This document shows positions 54,904-63,983 of a stretch of DNA of 64,000 bases, piece after piece; the first letter of the stretch is position 1, and each line of letters begins with the position of its first letter. This DNA comes from Terriglobia bacterium. Its GTDB lineage: Bacteria > Acidobacteriota > Terriglobia > Terriglobales > SCQP01. The notes under the pieces were generated by a model. The model saw only the letters and a program-made list of their open reading frames with translations. It did not search any database and was not told the DNA's origin. The position numbers and the translations under genes were made by a program. Location: positions 1-64,000 of the forward strand of contig JAJPKR010000026.1 of assembly GCA_021323595.1 (NCBI GenBank), read 5' to 3'.

Positions 54904-54918
54904 GCAATCGCCGTGCCA
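54904..54918 (-). promoter_or_regulatory. Sigma-54 (RpoN)-type promoter
   Basis: On the minus strand TGGCAC-GGCGA-TTGC matches the consensus TGGCAC-N5-TTGC perfectly, with GG and GC ten bases apart. It points to the secreted Gln-rich protein and implies a 5' leader of about 70 nt. No enhancer-binding activator gene is next to it. Confidence 0.6.
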
Positions 54919-55062
54919 AAATGGAAACGGCTTCAAATCCGACCATTTTTCCATTGACCAGAGAAGCTGCCGCACGCAAGTGCGGAATTAATTACGCGGG
55001 GAGCGAGCAAAAGCCGCCGAGGCCGGTGATAACGTAAGGACAAGAACCGGAGGGAGTTTTCA

Positions 55063-55401
55063 GTGCCAAAGCTAACGGAAAAATCCTGCGCTGCCTGCCG
55101 CGGCAATGCCCATCCTTTGCACGGCCAGGAATTGAACGATTTGCGCCGCGAATTGCCTGATTGGGAGGTTGTCGCAGAGCATCACCTGCGGCGTGAGTTT
55201 CGCTTCCCCGACTTTGTCCAAGCCTTGGCATTTGTGAATCGCGTGGGTGAGATCGCCGAACGCGAAGGTCATCACCCCGACATCGAGTTGGGCTGGGGCC
55301 GAGTGGCGGTGATGACCTACACTCATAAAGTCAACGCGCTGACGGAAAGCGACTTCATCCTTGCGGCCAAAATCGACGCTGCTTACTCGAAGCCGGCCTA
55401 A
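55063..55401 (+). CDS. phhB: Pterin-4a-carbinolamine dehydratase
   Basis: A 112-residue protein of the PCD/DCoH family, which recycles the pterin cofactor of aromatic amino acid hydroxylases. LPDWEVVAEHHLRREFRFPD, then FVQALAFVNRVGEIAEREGH and HPDIELGWGRVAVMTYTHKV contain the catalytic histidine pair and the [EDKH]-x3-H-[HN]-P signature. The start is GTG with GGAGGGAG seven bases upstream. It is a lone gene; no phenylalanine hydroxylase gene is adjacent. Confidence 0.95.
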   Translation: MPKLTEKSCAACRGNAHPLHGQELNDLRRELPDWEVVAEHHLRREFRFPDFVQALAFVNRVGEIAEREGHHPDIELGWGRVAVMTYTHKVNALTESDFILAAKIDAAYSKPA

Positions 55402-55490
55402 TTTGGACAGGGCAGGACTTTGGGCTCGATCCCGAGGGCAAGGGACCTTGCGCTCTCGCGCTTTCGTCTAAAGCGGAGGAGGCCGAAGAA

Positions 55491-56306
55491 TTGGAAGCGT
55501 TGCAGACAGAGAGCGAGGCCAGCGTCGACCGTGGCTGGACCTGGCATCCCCGGCGCTGGCTGGGACCGCTGGGGCGCTACCGGCCGGGCGTGCTGCGCCG
55601 CGATCTGGCGCGCGGCTTCCGCAACTGCGATTGGCGGTCTTGCCCACCCTGGGCACGCATGTTCGGCGCCACCAGCCCCGAAGAGAAACTGCTGCTGAAT
55701 TTGCTGTGGGAGGGCAAGGTCGTCTTCGATGTCGGCGCTCATTCCGGCTCGTACACGCTATTCTTCGCGCGTCATGTCGGACCGCGCGGGATGGTGGTGG
55801 CGTTCGAGCCGCAACCGAACATCTATCGCAAGCTACTGCGGAATTTATCGCTGAATCACATCGACAACGCATTTCCGGTGCGCATGGCGGTGGGGCGCGG
55901 ATCGGAGCGGCGCGCGATTTTTGCGCTGCCTGGCATGACCACCACGGCTTCGCTGGCCCGCGAGGCGGAAACGCCGTTGCGGCGGCGCACGGGTGCGGCT
56001 CAGGTCGAGCCCTTGGACGCGCTGATCGCGAATCTGCGGCTGCCTTCGCCGGGTTTCGTGAAGATTGACGTGGAGGGTATGGAAGACGAGGTGCTCGAAG
56101 GCGCGACGGAGCTGTTGCGGCGCGGGCGTCCGGAGTTGCTGATCGAGATGCACGGCCTGGGGCGCAGCCATCGCGAGGAACGCGCCAGCACCATGGTGGG
56201 GCGGCTGCTGTCGCTGGGCTACCGTTTGTTGCACGCCGAAAGCGGCGCGATGATCACGCTGCACAACACCGCCGAAGCGGCGGCGGGCCATCTGTACGCG
56301 TATTGA
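55491..56306 (+). CDS. FkbM-family methyltransferase
   Basis: A 271-residue SAM methyltransferase starting at TTG with AGGAGG eight bases upstream. The SAM-binding core is KVVFDVGAHSGSYTLFFARH, followed by VVAFEPQPNIYRKLLRNLSL. VKIDVEGMEDEVLEGATELL is the FkbM signature (KIDVEGxExxVLxG). Such enzymes O-methylate sugars or lipids. It lies at the start of the exopolysaccharide cluster and may modify the polymer or a lipid carrier, an inference from context. It is convergent with the LuxR-type gene, 1 bp apart. Confidence 0.9.
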   Translation: MEALQTESEASVDRGWTWHPRRWLGPLGRYRPGVLRRDLARGFRNCDWRSCPPWARMFGATSPEEKLLLNLLWEGKVVFDVGAHSGSYTLFFARHVGPRGMVVAFEPQPNIYRKLLRNLSLNHIDNAFPVRMAVGRGSERRAIFALPGMTTTASLAREAETPLRRRTGAAQVEPLDALIANLRLPSPGFVKIDVEGMEDEVLEGATELLRRGRPELLIEMHGLGRSHREERASTMVGRLLSLGYRLLHAESGAMITLHNTAEAAAGHLYAY

Positions 56307-56307
56307 C

Positions 56308-56991
56308 TCACGACGGCGCATCGCAGCGGAACTCGAGCGCGGCCAGGCCCGCTTGCAAGCGGTCGCTGACGCCGAGCTTGCGATAGATGCGGTTGAGATG
56401 GGTCTTCACGGTCGCTTCCGCGATCGCCAATTCGGCCGCGATCTCTTTATTGCGCTTGCCTTGGCTGACGGCCGCGAGCACGCGCGTCTCACGATCGGTC
56501 AAACGAGCGGCGTTGCCGGCGCCATCCGGCTCGGCCTCCAGCGCACAAGCGGCGAGGCGGTGATCGGCCCACAGTTCGCCGAGGGAAACGTTGCGAATGG
56601 CCTTGAGCAGCATGGGCAGCGTGGCCGCGCCATAAAAATAACCGCCGGCGCCGGCGCGCAACACGCGCGAGGCGAAGCCTAGATCGTCGCCGCCGACGAC
56701 CAGCATCCGTGCCGGGCGAACCAGTTGTCGCAGACGCCGGAACAGCGCCCAGCGCGCCGGCGTGGTCGGCAAGCTGACAAGCGCGACGTCGGCGCCGGCC
56801 GCCAGATTAGGCGGCATCTGCGATTGCTCGGGCGTGAGCGCGGCGACGATCTCGATTCCGGTTTCGCCGCGCAGCGCGGCGGCCACGATTTCGTTCCAGA
56901 GCGAATATTCCAGAGCCAAGATCAGACGAACGGGCGCACCGTCGCCGGCTGGCTTCTTGCCGCTCGGTGTCCTGGGGCCGCGTACCGGCAT
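56308..56991 (-). CDS. LuxR/NarL-type response regulator, receiver partly degenerate
   Basis: A 227-residue regulator. The N-terminal half resembles a receiver domain (VRLILALEYSLWNEIVAAAL, VALVSLPTTPARWALF, MLVVGGDDLGFASRVLRAGA), but the phosphoacceptor aspartate is not evident: the expected position reads VALVSLP. The C-terminal domain is a clear LuxR helix-turn-helix, LTDRETRVLAAVSQGKRNKE then IAAELAIAEATVKTHLNRIY and RKLGVSDR. It sits inside the exopolysaccharide cluster on the opposite strand and is a plausible controller of it. The start codon is uncertain; 56991 gives a compact protein, and a 277-aa version from 57141 is possible. Confidence 0.82.
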   Translation of the reverse strand: MPVRGPRTPSGKKPAGDGAPVRLILALEYSLWNEIVAAALRGETGIEIVAALTPEQSQMPPNLAAGADVALVSLPTTPARWALFRRLRQLVRPARMLVVGGDDLGFASRVLRAGAGGYFYGAATLPMLLKAIRNVSLGELWADHRLAACALEAEPDGAGNAARLTDRETRVLAAVSQGKRNKEIAAELAIAEATVKTHLNRIYRKLGVSDRLQAGLAALEFRCDAPS

Positions 56992-57181
56992 ACGCAGCGG
57001 TAAGATGCGCCGGGTTTGGCGCAGGGCCTGCAACCAAGGTAGGAGTTCAGCGTGCAACCGGCGGGCACGCGCCTGCAACGCTTGCGCGATTGTTCCTGAT
57101 TCGCGAGCCGGCCGATACTCGCTTGAGGGTGAGCGCCCCAATGGGCTGCGCGCCCGGCGCGGCGAGGAGGCAGCGGGGACG

Positions 57182-58039
57182 ATGGAAATCGGAATTGCAG
57201 GCTATGGCGTGGTCGGCCACGCGCTGTGCGCGCTGTTCGGCGGCGAGGAACGCGTGCACATCTACGACAAATTCAAACGCGGCTACGACAGCGAATCGGC
57301 ACGGGAAGCAGTGAATCGCGCCGATGTGGCGTTCGTAGCGGTGCCGACGCCGATGGCTGCCGACGGCAGCGCGGATACCAGCGCCGTCGAGGAGGTCATC
57401 TCCTGGCTGGCTGCGCCGGCGTGCATCAAGTCCACCGTGCCGCCGGGCACGACCGATGCGCTGAGCTTGAGGTATCGCAAGCCGATCTGCTTCAGCCCAG
57501 AATACGTGGGCGAGACCCACTGGCATCCCTTCAAGCACATCGAGAACCACGGCTTCGTCATTGTCGGCGGACCCCGACCGCAGGCGCTGCACGTGCTGCG
57601 CGCCTACCAAGAGGTGCTGGGACCGAAGCCGCGTTATGTGCTGACCCAGAGCCGGCTGGCGGAGATGGCCAAGTACATGGAGAACTGCTTCCTCGCCACC
57701 AAGGTGGCGTTCGCCAATCAGTTCTACGACCTAGCGGCGGCCATGCAACTGGACTTCGACGAGCTCCGAGAACTGTGGCTGCTCGATGAACGGGTGGGGC
57801 GCTCGCACTCGATGGTAACGCGCGAGCGGGGCTTCGGCGGGCGGTGCCTGCCGAAAGATCTCTCCGCGATCATCCATCTCGCCAAGCGCTGGGGCGGCGC
57901 GCCGCTGCTGGAAGCCGTGCAGCAATTCAACGAGGCGACGCGGGCGCGAGCGGCCCGCCGACCGATGCCCACCGTGGCGCCGGCGGTGGCGGCCAACGCC
58001 AGCGCGGAAAACGGCCAAGCCCGGCTGGCGGAGTTATGA
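57182..58039 (+). CDS. Short UDP-glucose/GDP-mannose dehydrogenase-like protein
   Basis: A 285-residue protein with the N-terminal NAD-binding domain (MEIGIAGYGVVGHALCALFG), then VAFVAVPTPMAADGSADTSA, ICFSPEYVGETHWH, the central helices AEMAKYMENCFLATKVAFAN and the catalytic-cysteine loop GFGGRCLPKDLSAII near residues 218-232. Ordinary UDP-glucose 6-dehydrogenases are about 430 residues; here the C-terminal nucleotide-sugar-binding domain (about 130 aa) is missing and replaced by an Ala/Pro-rich tail. Similar short forms are known from phages and some capsule loci. It overlaps the next gene by 4 bp, so it is likely expressed. Whether it makes UDP-glucuronate is unproven. Confidence 0.8.
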   Translation: MEIGIAGYGVVGHALCALFGGEERVHIYDKFKRGYDSESAREAVNRADVAFVAVPTPMAADGSADTSAVEEVISWLAAPACIKSTVPPGTTDALSLRYRKPICFSPEYVGETHWHPFKHIENHGFVIVGGPRPQALHVLRAYQEVLGPKPRYVLTQSRLAEMAKYMENCFLATKVAFANQFYDLAAAMQLDFDELRELWLLDERVGRSHSMVTRERGFGGRCLPKDLSAIIHLAKRWGGAPLLEAVQQFNEATRARAARRPMPTVAPAVAANASAENGQARLAEL

Positions 58040-59073
58040 AACAAAGCTGGCGGCGCGGATTTTGGATCAGCGCCCTTCTGGCGGCGACGAGCGCAGTGGC
58101 GGCCGCCGGCCAGGGTCTGCCGGCGGTGACGCCGGCCACGGCCGCAGTTGCGCCGGCGCCGACCATCAGTCCTTCGGGCGTGATCCAGGCCTTCGGCGCC
58201 GCCGGACCCGACGACAAAATTGGTCCGGGAGACTTGCTGGACGTGCGCGTGTTCGACCAGGCGCAACTGAGCGGCACCGCCCGCGTAGGCGAAAGCGGGG
58301 AGCTGGATTTGCCCTTCGTGGGAGAGTTCCCGGCCGCTGGCTTGACGCCGGCGCAACTCGAAGCCAGGCTCGCGGCGCGGTATGGAGAATTTCTGCGCCA
58401 TCCCCTGGTCAGCGTACGGGTGTTGGAGGTCAACAGCCGGCAAGTTTCCGTCACCGGCGAGGTCATACGCCCGGGCGTCTATGCCTTCAGCGGCCAACTG
58501 CGCCTCTTGCAGGCGCTGGCGATGGCGGGGGGCGTCGCGACGGACCGCGCCGGGACGGTGCTCTATTTGCTGCATGGGAGCGTGGCAAGGACCCAAGCGG
58601 CACAAGCAGGCAGGCCGGTGACGATCAGTGTCACGAGCGCGCTGGAAACCTTGGATCTGCATGAGGTGCTGACCGATCCGAGAATGGATCCCGTGCTCAA
58701 CAGCGGCGACATGATCGAAGTGCCGGAGGCGCAGCAGGTATTCGTCACCGGCGACGTGGTGAAATCCGGCGCACTGCCGCTAAAGCCCGGCCTCGATTTG
58801 GCCGAGGCCGTCAGCTTGGCCGGCGGGCCGCTGAGCAAGGCCGACCCCCATCACGTGCGCATCATCCGACGCGTGCCCGGGCGCACGCAGCCGGAGGTGC
58901 TGATCTTCGACCTGGCGAAGATCCATCACGGCCAGGGCCTCGATCCCAAGCTCGAGGCCGACGACATCTGCGTGGTGCCGGAATCCGGCTGGCGTGATGT
59001 CGGTTTAGGCATTCTCGATTTCTTCGCCGGAGCGGGCCGGTGGCGGGTGCAATCGGAGGCGGGAGTTTACTAG
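58036..59073 (+). CDS. Polysaccharide export protein (Wza-like, SLBB domains)
   Basis: A 345-residue secreted protein with a signal peptide (ISALLAATSAVAAAGQ). The poly_export domain starts IGPGDLLDVRVFDQAQLSG, continues GESGELDLPFVGEFPAAGLT, and is followed by two SLBB-type domains (RQVSVTGEVIRPGVYAFSGQ and QQVFVTGDVVKSGALPLKPG). These proteins form the outer-membrane channel for exopolysaccharide. The signal peptide lacks an obvious lipobox, unlike E. coli Wza. The start overlaps the previous stop (ATGA) and the gene is followed 9 bp later by the tyrosine autokinase. Confidence 0.93.
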   Translation: MKQSWRRGFWISALLAATSAVAAAGQGLPAVTPATAAVAPAPTISPSGVIQAFGAAGPDDKIGPGDLLDVRVFDQAQLSGTARVGESGELDLPFVGEFPAAGLTPAQLEARLAARYGEFLRHPLVSVRVLEVNSRQVSVTGEVIRPGVYAFSGQLRLLQALAMAGGVATDRAGTVLYLLHGSVARTQAAQAGRPVTISVTSALETLDLHEVLTDPRMDPVLNSGDMIEVPEAQQVFVTGDVVKSGALPLKPGLDLAEAVSLAGGPLSKADPHHVRIIRRVPGRTQPEVLIFDLAKIHHGQGLDPKLEADDICVVPESGWRDVGLGILDFFAGAGRWRVQSEAGVY

Positions 59074-59082
59074 CGGAAGAAC

Positions 59083-61287
59083 ATGATGACTGAAGATAAT
59101 CAGAGCTTGCCGGCTCTGGTCACGGCGAACGCGGCCGTGCCCGTCGAGCTCGCTTCGGAAGGCAGCGGAGCGGCGGCTTGGCAGCAATTCCGGGATGCCG
59201 TTTTTCATTATCGGCGGATGGTGATCATCATCGTCGCGGCGGCATTGCTCATCGGCCTCGCCTTCTGGCGGCTCACGCCGGCATTCTATCTGGCGCAGGG
59301 CTCGATCATCCTCGAGCGCCCAAGCCCGCATCTCGCGCAGATCCACCCGGAAAGCGATTGGGCCAGCTACGACGCGGACCGGGAAATGCAAACGCAGTTG
59401 ACGATCATGGGCAGCCGCGCGGTAGCGTCGCGCACGATCGCCGATTTGGACCTAGAACGGCGCGATCCGGAAATTCACAAGGTATTGGCCGCCGTCGACC
59501 GCAGCCTGGCGGCGAAAAAAGAACAGCTGGACGCGGCCACTCGGCAACAGATCGCAAGCGGCATCTTTCTCGGCAAGCTGCAACTCATCCCCGACAAGCT
59601 CAGCGACACCGTCCACGTCGAGTACGGCTCGCACAATCCACAACTGGCGGCGGCCGTCGTCAACGACCTTATGCGCAGCTATTTGCGCTATTCTTTCGCC
59701 GCGCACGTCGCGGCGGGCAAGGAAATCGCGCGGTGGCTGAAGACGGAGCTGAGCGATCAACGGAAGCAGATCCAAAACGACAACCAGGCCTTAGTGCATT
59801 TCCAGCGGCAGAACGCATTCACGCCGGTGGTGGCGCCGCCCGGCGGGGAAGAAAGCGTGCTGTTGGAGCGGCTGGACGTGGCCAATCACCAGCTCGCCGA
59901 CGCGCAGGCGGCCGCGATCATGAGCGAGGCGCGCGAACACGAGTTCACCGGCGATTTGGCGACGCTGCCGCCCGACCTGCGTACGCCGGCGATGGATGCG
60001 GCTTTGGGCGCCTTGGAGACGGCGCAACACGATTACGACGCGCTGAACTCCACCTATCGGGCCAACTTCGCTCCGGTGCGAGAGGCGCGAGCCCGGCTGG
60101 CAGCGGCGCGGCGCCTGGTCGAGTCACTCAGCACGCAGTTGGCGGATGCACTGCGGCGCCGCCACATCGCCGATCTCCAGCAACAAACGGCCTTGGCGCA
60201 AGAGGTCGGGCAATTGCGGCATCGGGCCGCCGACGAGAGCGCGCTGGCGATTCGCTATGCGCAACTCAAGGCGCAGAGCGATCGTGATGCCGACGTTTAT
60301 AGCGCGCTCAACGAAAAACTCAGCGAAGCCAGCCTGATGGCGACCGTCCCAGCGGCCAACATTCACATCCTGGATCCGGCGCGGCGCCCGTTGACGCCGG
60401 AGTTTCCCAAGGGCGGAATGGACATGGGGCTGGCGGGAGGCTTGGGGCTGATGCTCGGACTGGGCGCGGCGCTGGCGCGCGGCCGCTGGAGCGGCACGGT
60501 GCTCAGCGGGGCCACGGTGAGCAGTTGGGCGCCGCGCGAATTGGCGCCGCTGGGCATCATTCCACGCTATCAACCGGTCTTGCCGAGCGCGCCGCCGGCC
60601 ACGCTCGCTCCGGCGCCGGTCAACGGCAGCGATGGCAACGGCAGCCGGCTCTCGGCGCCGCTGCCAATCAAAGACAGCTATGCGCGGCTGGCCGCCAATA
60701 TTACCGCGCGCCTGGGAGCACCGCCGAAGGCCTTGCTGATCACGAGCCCCAACCCCGGCGACGGTAAGACGCTGACCGCCTGTCGCACCGCGGAAACTCT
60801 GGCCGATGCGGGCTGGCGGGTATTGCTTGTGGATGCGGACGTGCGTCGTCCCGCCTGCCATCGCTTCTTTGGCGTAGCCAATGTGACCGGGCTGTTATCG
60901 GCGCAGCGCGGCCTGGCGGTGGAACCGGTCGCGGTGGCGCCGCTGCTCGACTTACTGGCGTGCGAACGCGAGCCGGAGACGCAACTGCAGCCGCGCCCGC
61001 TGCGCGAGCTGCTCGCGCGGTGGCGGAGTTTCTACGATTTCGTCCTGTTCGATTCGCCCCCTGGCAATCTGACCGGCGACGCGATGCTGCTGGCGGGCAT
61101 CGTGGACGGCGTGCTCGTGGTCGCGCGATGGGGCAGCACCAACATTCCCGACCTGCTGGCGCTGCGGCAGGATCTGCAGGGCGCGCGCACGCCGCTGCTG
61201 GGCTCGGTGTTGAACGGCACCGACCCCGGCGCGCCGGAGTTCCGCTATGCGCGCCGCCACCGGGCTTATTATCGGGCGGCGGCGTGA
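59083..61287 (+). CDS. Polysaccharide co-polymerase/tyrosine autokinase (Wzc-like)
   Basis: A 734-residue fusion of a chain-length-regulator domain and a BY-kinase. A first membrane helix near residues 45-65 (VIIIVAAALLIGLAFW) is followed by a large periplasmic coiled-coil region (about 70-420) and a second helix near 448-465 (GLAGGLGLMLGLGAALARGR). The kinase has Walker A SPNPGDGKT near 554, Walker A' LLVDADVRRP, Walker B FVLFDSPPG, and a tyrosine-containing C-terminal tail (YARRHRAYYRAAA), where autophosphorylation usually occurs. It controls polymer length and export together with the Wza-like protein. Confidence 0.93.
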   Translation: MMTEDNQSLPALVTANAAVPVELASEGSGAAAWQQFRDAVFHYRRMVIIIVAAALLIGLAFWRLTPAFYLAQGSIILERPSPHLAQIHPESDWASYDADREMQTQLTIMGSRAVASRTIADLDLERRDPEIHKVLAAVDRSLAAKKEQLDAATRQQIASGIFLGKLQLIPDKLSDTVHVEYGSHNPQLAAAVVNDLMRSYLRYSFAAHVAAGKEIARWLKTELSDQRKQIQNDNQALVHFQRQNAFTPVVAPPGGEESVLLERLDVANHQLADAQAAAIMSEAREHEFTGDLATLPPDLRTPAMDAALGALETAQHDYDALNSTYRANFAPVREARARLAAARRLVESLSTQLADALRRRHIADLQQQTALAQEVGQLRHRAADESALAIRYAQLKAQSDRDADVYSALNEKLSEASLMATVPAANIHILDPARRPLTPEFPKGGMDMGLAGGLGLMLGLGAALARGRWSGTVLSGATVSSWAPRELAPLGIIPRYQPVLPSAPPATLAPAPVNGSDGNGSRLSAPLPIKDSYARLAANITARLGAPPKALLITSPNPGDGKTLTACRTAETLADAGWRVLLVDADVRRPACHRFFGVANVTGLLSAQRGLAVEPVAVAPLLDLLACEREPETQLQPRPLRELLARWRSFYDFVLFDSPPGNLTGDAMLLAGIVDGVLVVARWGSTNIPDLLALRQDLQGARTPLLGSVLNGTDPGAPEFRYARRHRAYYRAAA

Positions 61288-61377
61288 GCGGCGGCCTAGC
61301 GCCGTCTCGCCCATTTCACGCACCGCGGGCGGACGGCGACAACTCGGCGACCCCAGGCCGGCTTCCAGAAAGAAAGG

Positions 61378-61779
61378 ATGGACTTCCTTTTAAGTGGGCG
61401 CTTGGGGGGCGAATTGCCCCCGAACTTTTTCCCCAGCCGCCGGCAGGCGCATGCAGCCCTGCGGCGGATGTTCACTCGCGGGCGGCGGCACGGTCTGCCC
61501 CTAACGCTGATTCGCATGGGCCTGCCGCGGCCAACGGACAAACTACGACCTGTGTTTCTGAGCCGCCTCAGCAGCGAAATGCGAATGACGGATCTGGCGT
61601 GGTGGGACGAGGAGACGCGAGCGTTCCTGTTCTTGGCCGAGGCGAGCGCGGACGCGGCGCCGCTCATCGCACGCTGGCTGGAGGCGGGGCGCGAATGGCA
61701 CATCGCGCCGCAGGTCGCGGTGCAAGCGTTTCCCCGCCAGGGTGCGACGCTGGGCGCGCTGCTCGAAGGTTTGCGGTGA
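61378..61779 (+). CDS. Small degenerate GGDEF-like protein in the exopolysaccharide operon
   Basis: A 133-residue protein with AGAAAGG before the ATG. Its order of segments resembles a shrunken diguanylate cyclase domain: an N-terminal helix (QAHAALRRMFTRGRRHGLPL) running into a strand (TLIRMGL), then LSRLSSEMRMTDLAWWDEET with RAFLFLAEASADAAPLIARW, matching the 'LR.tDl.aR.GGDEF..LL....' region, and a C-terminal AFPRQGATLGALL. The GGDEF loop is replaced by WWDEET and the metal-binding aspartate strand is lost, so it should be catalytically dead, possibly a binding or regulatory protein. Its stop overlaps the next GTG start (GTGA). I recognise no named family; the fold is an inference. Confidence 0.6.
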   Translation: MDFLLSGRLGGELPPNFFPSRRQAHAALRRMFTRGRRHGLPLTLIRMGLPRPTDKLRPVFLSRLSSEMRMTDLAWWDEETRAFLFLAEASADAAPLIARWLEAGREWHIAPQVAVQAFPRQGATLGALLEGLR

Positions 61780-62471
61780 ACGCGGCGGCGCGGCCAACAC
61801 AAGCCGCAGGCTATGAACGGCGGCGGGTGGGCTGGCTCGATCCGGGGCCGCCGCGCAAACGACCGCCTGCGCCGGTGGCACTGGCGCTAGGGCGGATCAC
61901 CGATTGTTTGCTGTGCCTGCTGGCGGCGCCCTTGGCGGCGGCAATCATCGCCGCTTGCGCCGTTGTCATTCGTTTCGACTCGCCGGGCCCGATCTTTTTC
62001 CGGCAATGGCGCAGCGGGCGCCACGGCCGGCGTTTCGAGCTCTGGAAGCTGCGCACGATGCGAGCGGATGCCGATCAGGACAAAGAGGAGTTGCGCGCCT
62101 CCAGCGAGGTCCCGTGGCCGGATTTCAAGCTATCGCGCGATCCGCGGGTCACGCGCGTCGGCGCCTGGTTGCGGCGGACCAGCCTCGATGAACTGCCGCA
62201 GCTTTGGAATATCTGGCGGGGCGAGATGACCTGGGTGGGGCCCCGGCCGACCTCATTCTCGCATGAGGTTTACGAGCTATGGCAGACCGAGCGGTTGGAA
62301 GTACGACCCGGTTTGACGGGACTGTGGCAGGTGCTGGAGCGGGGGCAGAGCCCGTTCCCCCAGCGGGTGCGGCTGGATGTCGCCTACGTTCGCGCGCGCA
62401 ATTGGAAGCTGAACGCCAAGATCATGGTCGCGACGATCGGAAAAGTCTGGTCGGGCGACGGAGCCAAATAG
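61776..62471 (+). CDS. Undecaprenyl-phosphate sugar phosphotransferase
   Basis: A 231-residue bacterial sugar transferase (WbaP/CpsE/EpsL type) that puts the first sugar-1-phosphate on the lipid carrier. It has one membrane helix ([20 protein letters not shown]), then [49 protein letters not shown] and [20 protein letters not shown], and [10 protein letters not shown]; all are family signatures. It begins at a GTG overlapping the preceding stop by 4 bp, so translation is coupled. It starts repeat-unit synthesis in this cluster. Confidence 0.94.
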   Translation: MNAAARPTQAAGYERRRVGWLDPGPPRKRPPAPVALALGRITDCLLCLLAAPLAAAIIAACAVVIRFDSPGPIFFRQWRSGRHGRRFELWKLRTMRADADQDKEELRASSEVPWPDFKLSRDPRVTRVGAWLRRTSLDELPQLWNIWRGEMTWVGPRPTSFSHEVYELWQTERLEVRPGLTGLWQVLERGQSPFPQRVRLDVAYVRARNWKLNAKIMVATIGKVWSGDGAK

Positions 62472-62481
62472 GAGCCGGAAC

Positions 62482-63969
62482 GTGGCCGACAGGACGAGGG
62501 CAGCGAGCAAGGGTATGGTGGCGGCATGGTATCTGGGACCGCCCCTGCTGGCGGCAGCGGCGCTGTGGGCGATCGTTCCCGCGCCTGCCGAGCGCGCGCT
62601 GCTGATCGGCCTGGCAGTCGTGGCGGGAGCGGCGGCAGCGGCAATTCTGCGGCAGCCGGCATGGGGCGCGCTGGCGCTGATCGCGTTCGTTTATAGCAAT
62701 CTACCTGGCGTGATCACACAACAAGGCGGTGGCACCTGGGAACTGACCGCGCTGCTGATTTGGACTGCGGCCGCATGGCTCGCCCACCAGGGCATGCGCC
62801 GCGACTCGCCGCCGCTGCGATGGCCGCTGTGGCTTCCGCTACTGATCTGGGGCGTCTTGATGGTGGTCGCGGGCTGGCGAGGCGTCAATCACCCCGACAG
62901 CATCGTCGCGGTCGAAGGGTACGGCAAGAGCGTACTGATCCTTTACTTGATCGTAAATTTGCTGCGCACCCCCCGACGGCTGCATGCGGCGATTCAGGCG
63001 CTCTTGGCGGTGGTCGTGCTCATGGCGGCCGCGGTGATCTACCAAGGCGTGACGGGAAGCAACTTTGACTTCGGCGGCTTCGCGACGCGCACCTACGAGG
63101 AAACGTCGCCGGGCGTGATGGGCTGGCGTTTGGGGGGTTCGATGGGCGATCCCAACTTCCTGGCGCTGATGCTGGTGGCTACGCTGCCGCTCGCGGGGAT
63201 GGAGATGCTCGAACCGCAAGCCCGCCCGGCGCGCGCCTTGGGCGGGTTGGCAATCGCGATGACGCTGATGGCCGCGGTCTTCACCTATTCCCGCGGCGCG
63301 CTGCTCGGCATCGTGTTCGCCGCCGCGGCTTTGGCGTGGCACCAACGGCGGCGAACATTGTGGCTGGCGTTAGGCGCGGCGCTGGGGGTCGTGGTGGTCG
63401 CGGCCTTGCCCCAGGCGTATCGAGCGCGCTTGCTTTCCCTGCGCGAACTGTCGCTGACGGCGCCGCAGCAATCGATTCCTGACGCCTCGTTTCGGGGCCG
63501 GCGCAGCGAATTGCTGGCGGGGGTGCTGATGTGGCGCACGCACCCCTGGCTGGGCGTCGGCACCGGCGCCTACGCCGACGCCTACGAGCGCTATAGCGGC
63601 TGGCTAGGGCTCGATCCGCGCGGCGAGATGCGCGATCCGCACAATCTTTACGTCGAACGCGCGTCGGAGACCGGCACTCTCGGCTTGCTCGCGTTCCTCG
63701 GCCTGCTCGCCACGGCGCTGATCGAATTGCGGCGCACGCGCCACTGGTTCGCGCGCCGGGGCGCCGCCGCTTGGGCGCACGCGGCGCGAGGCGTGGAGCT
63801 GAGCATCGAAACCTACTTGCTGATGAGCTTGTTCTTGCATGGGGCGTACTTCCGCAATTTCTATCTGCTGCTGGCGCTGGCTGCCGGCTACATCGCTTTC
63901 GGACGGGCCTGGCGGCGCGCTGCCGCGGCCGCACCTGCCCGGCCGCTGGCAGCAGCCAGCGGCGCCTAG
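62482..63969 (+). CDS. O-antigen ligase/Wzy-like polymerase family protein
   Basis: A 495-residue integral membrane protein with about 11-12 helices, starting at GTG after an AGGAG-type site. The Wzy_C/O-antigen-ligase region contains SMGDPNFLALMLVATLPLAG, TYSRGALLGIVFAAAAL and a periplasmic loop with RSELLAGVLMWRTHPWLGVG followed by DPHNLYVERASETGTLGL (the family 'HN.yl....E.G..G'). It is the likely polymerase joining repeat units on the outer face of the inner membrane. It sits next to the sugar transferase. Confidence 0.9.
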   Translation: MADRTRAASKGMVAAWYLGPPLLAAAALWAIVPAPAERALLIGLAVVAGAAAAAILRQPAWGALALIAFVYSNLPGVITQQGGGTWELTALLIWTAAAWLAHQGMRRDSPPLRWPLWLPLLIWGVLMVVAGWRGVNHPDSIVAVEGYGKSVLILYLIVNLLRTPRRLHAAIQALLAVVVLMAAAVIYQGVTGSNFDFGGFATRTYEETSPGVMGWRLGGSMGDPNFLALMLVATLPLAGMEMLEPQARPARALGGLAIAMTLMAAVFTYSRGALLGIVFAAAALAWHQRRRTLWLALGAALGVVVVAALPQAYRARLLSLRELSLTAPQQSIPDASFRGRRSELLAGVLMWRTHPWLGVGTGAYADAYERYSGWLGLDPRGEMRDPHNLYVERASETGTLGLLAFLGLLATALIELRRTRHWFARRGAAAWAHAARGVELSIETYLLMSLFLHGAYFRNFYLLLALAAGYIAFGRAWRRAAAAAPARPLAAASGA

Positions 63970-63983
63970 CGCGGAGGACGCCG

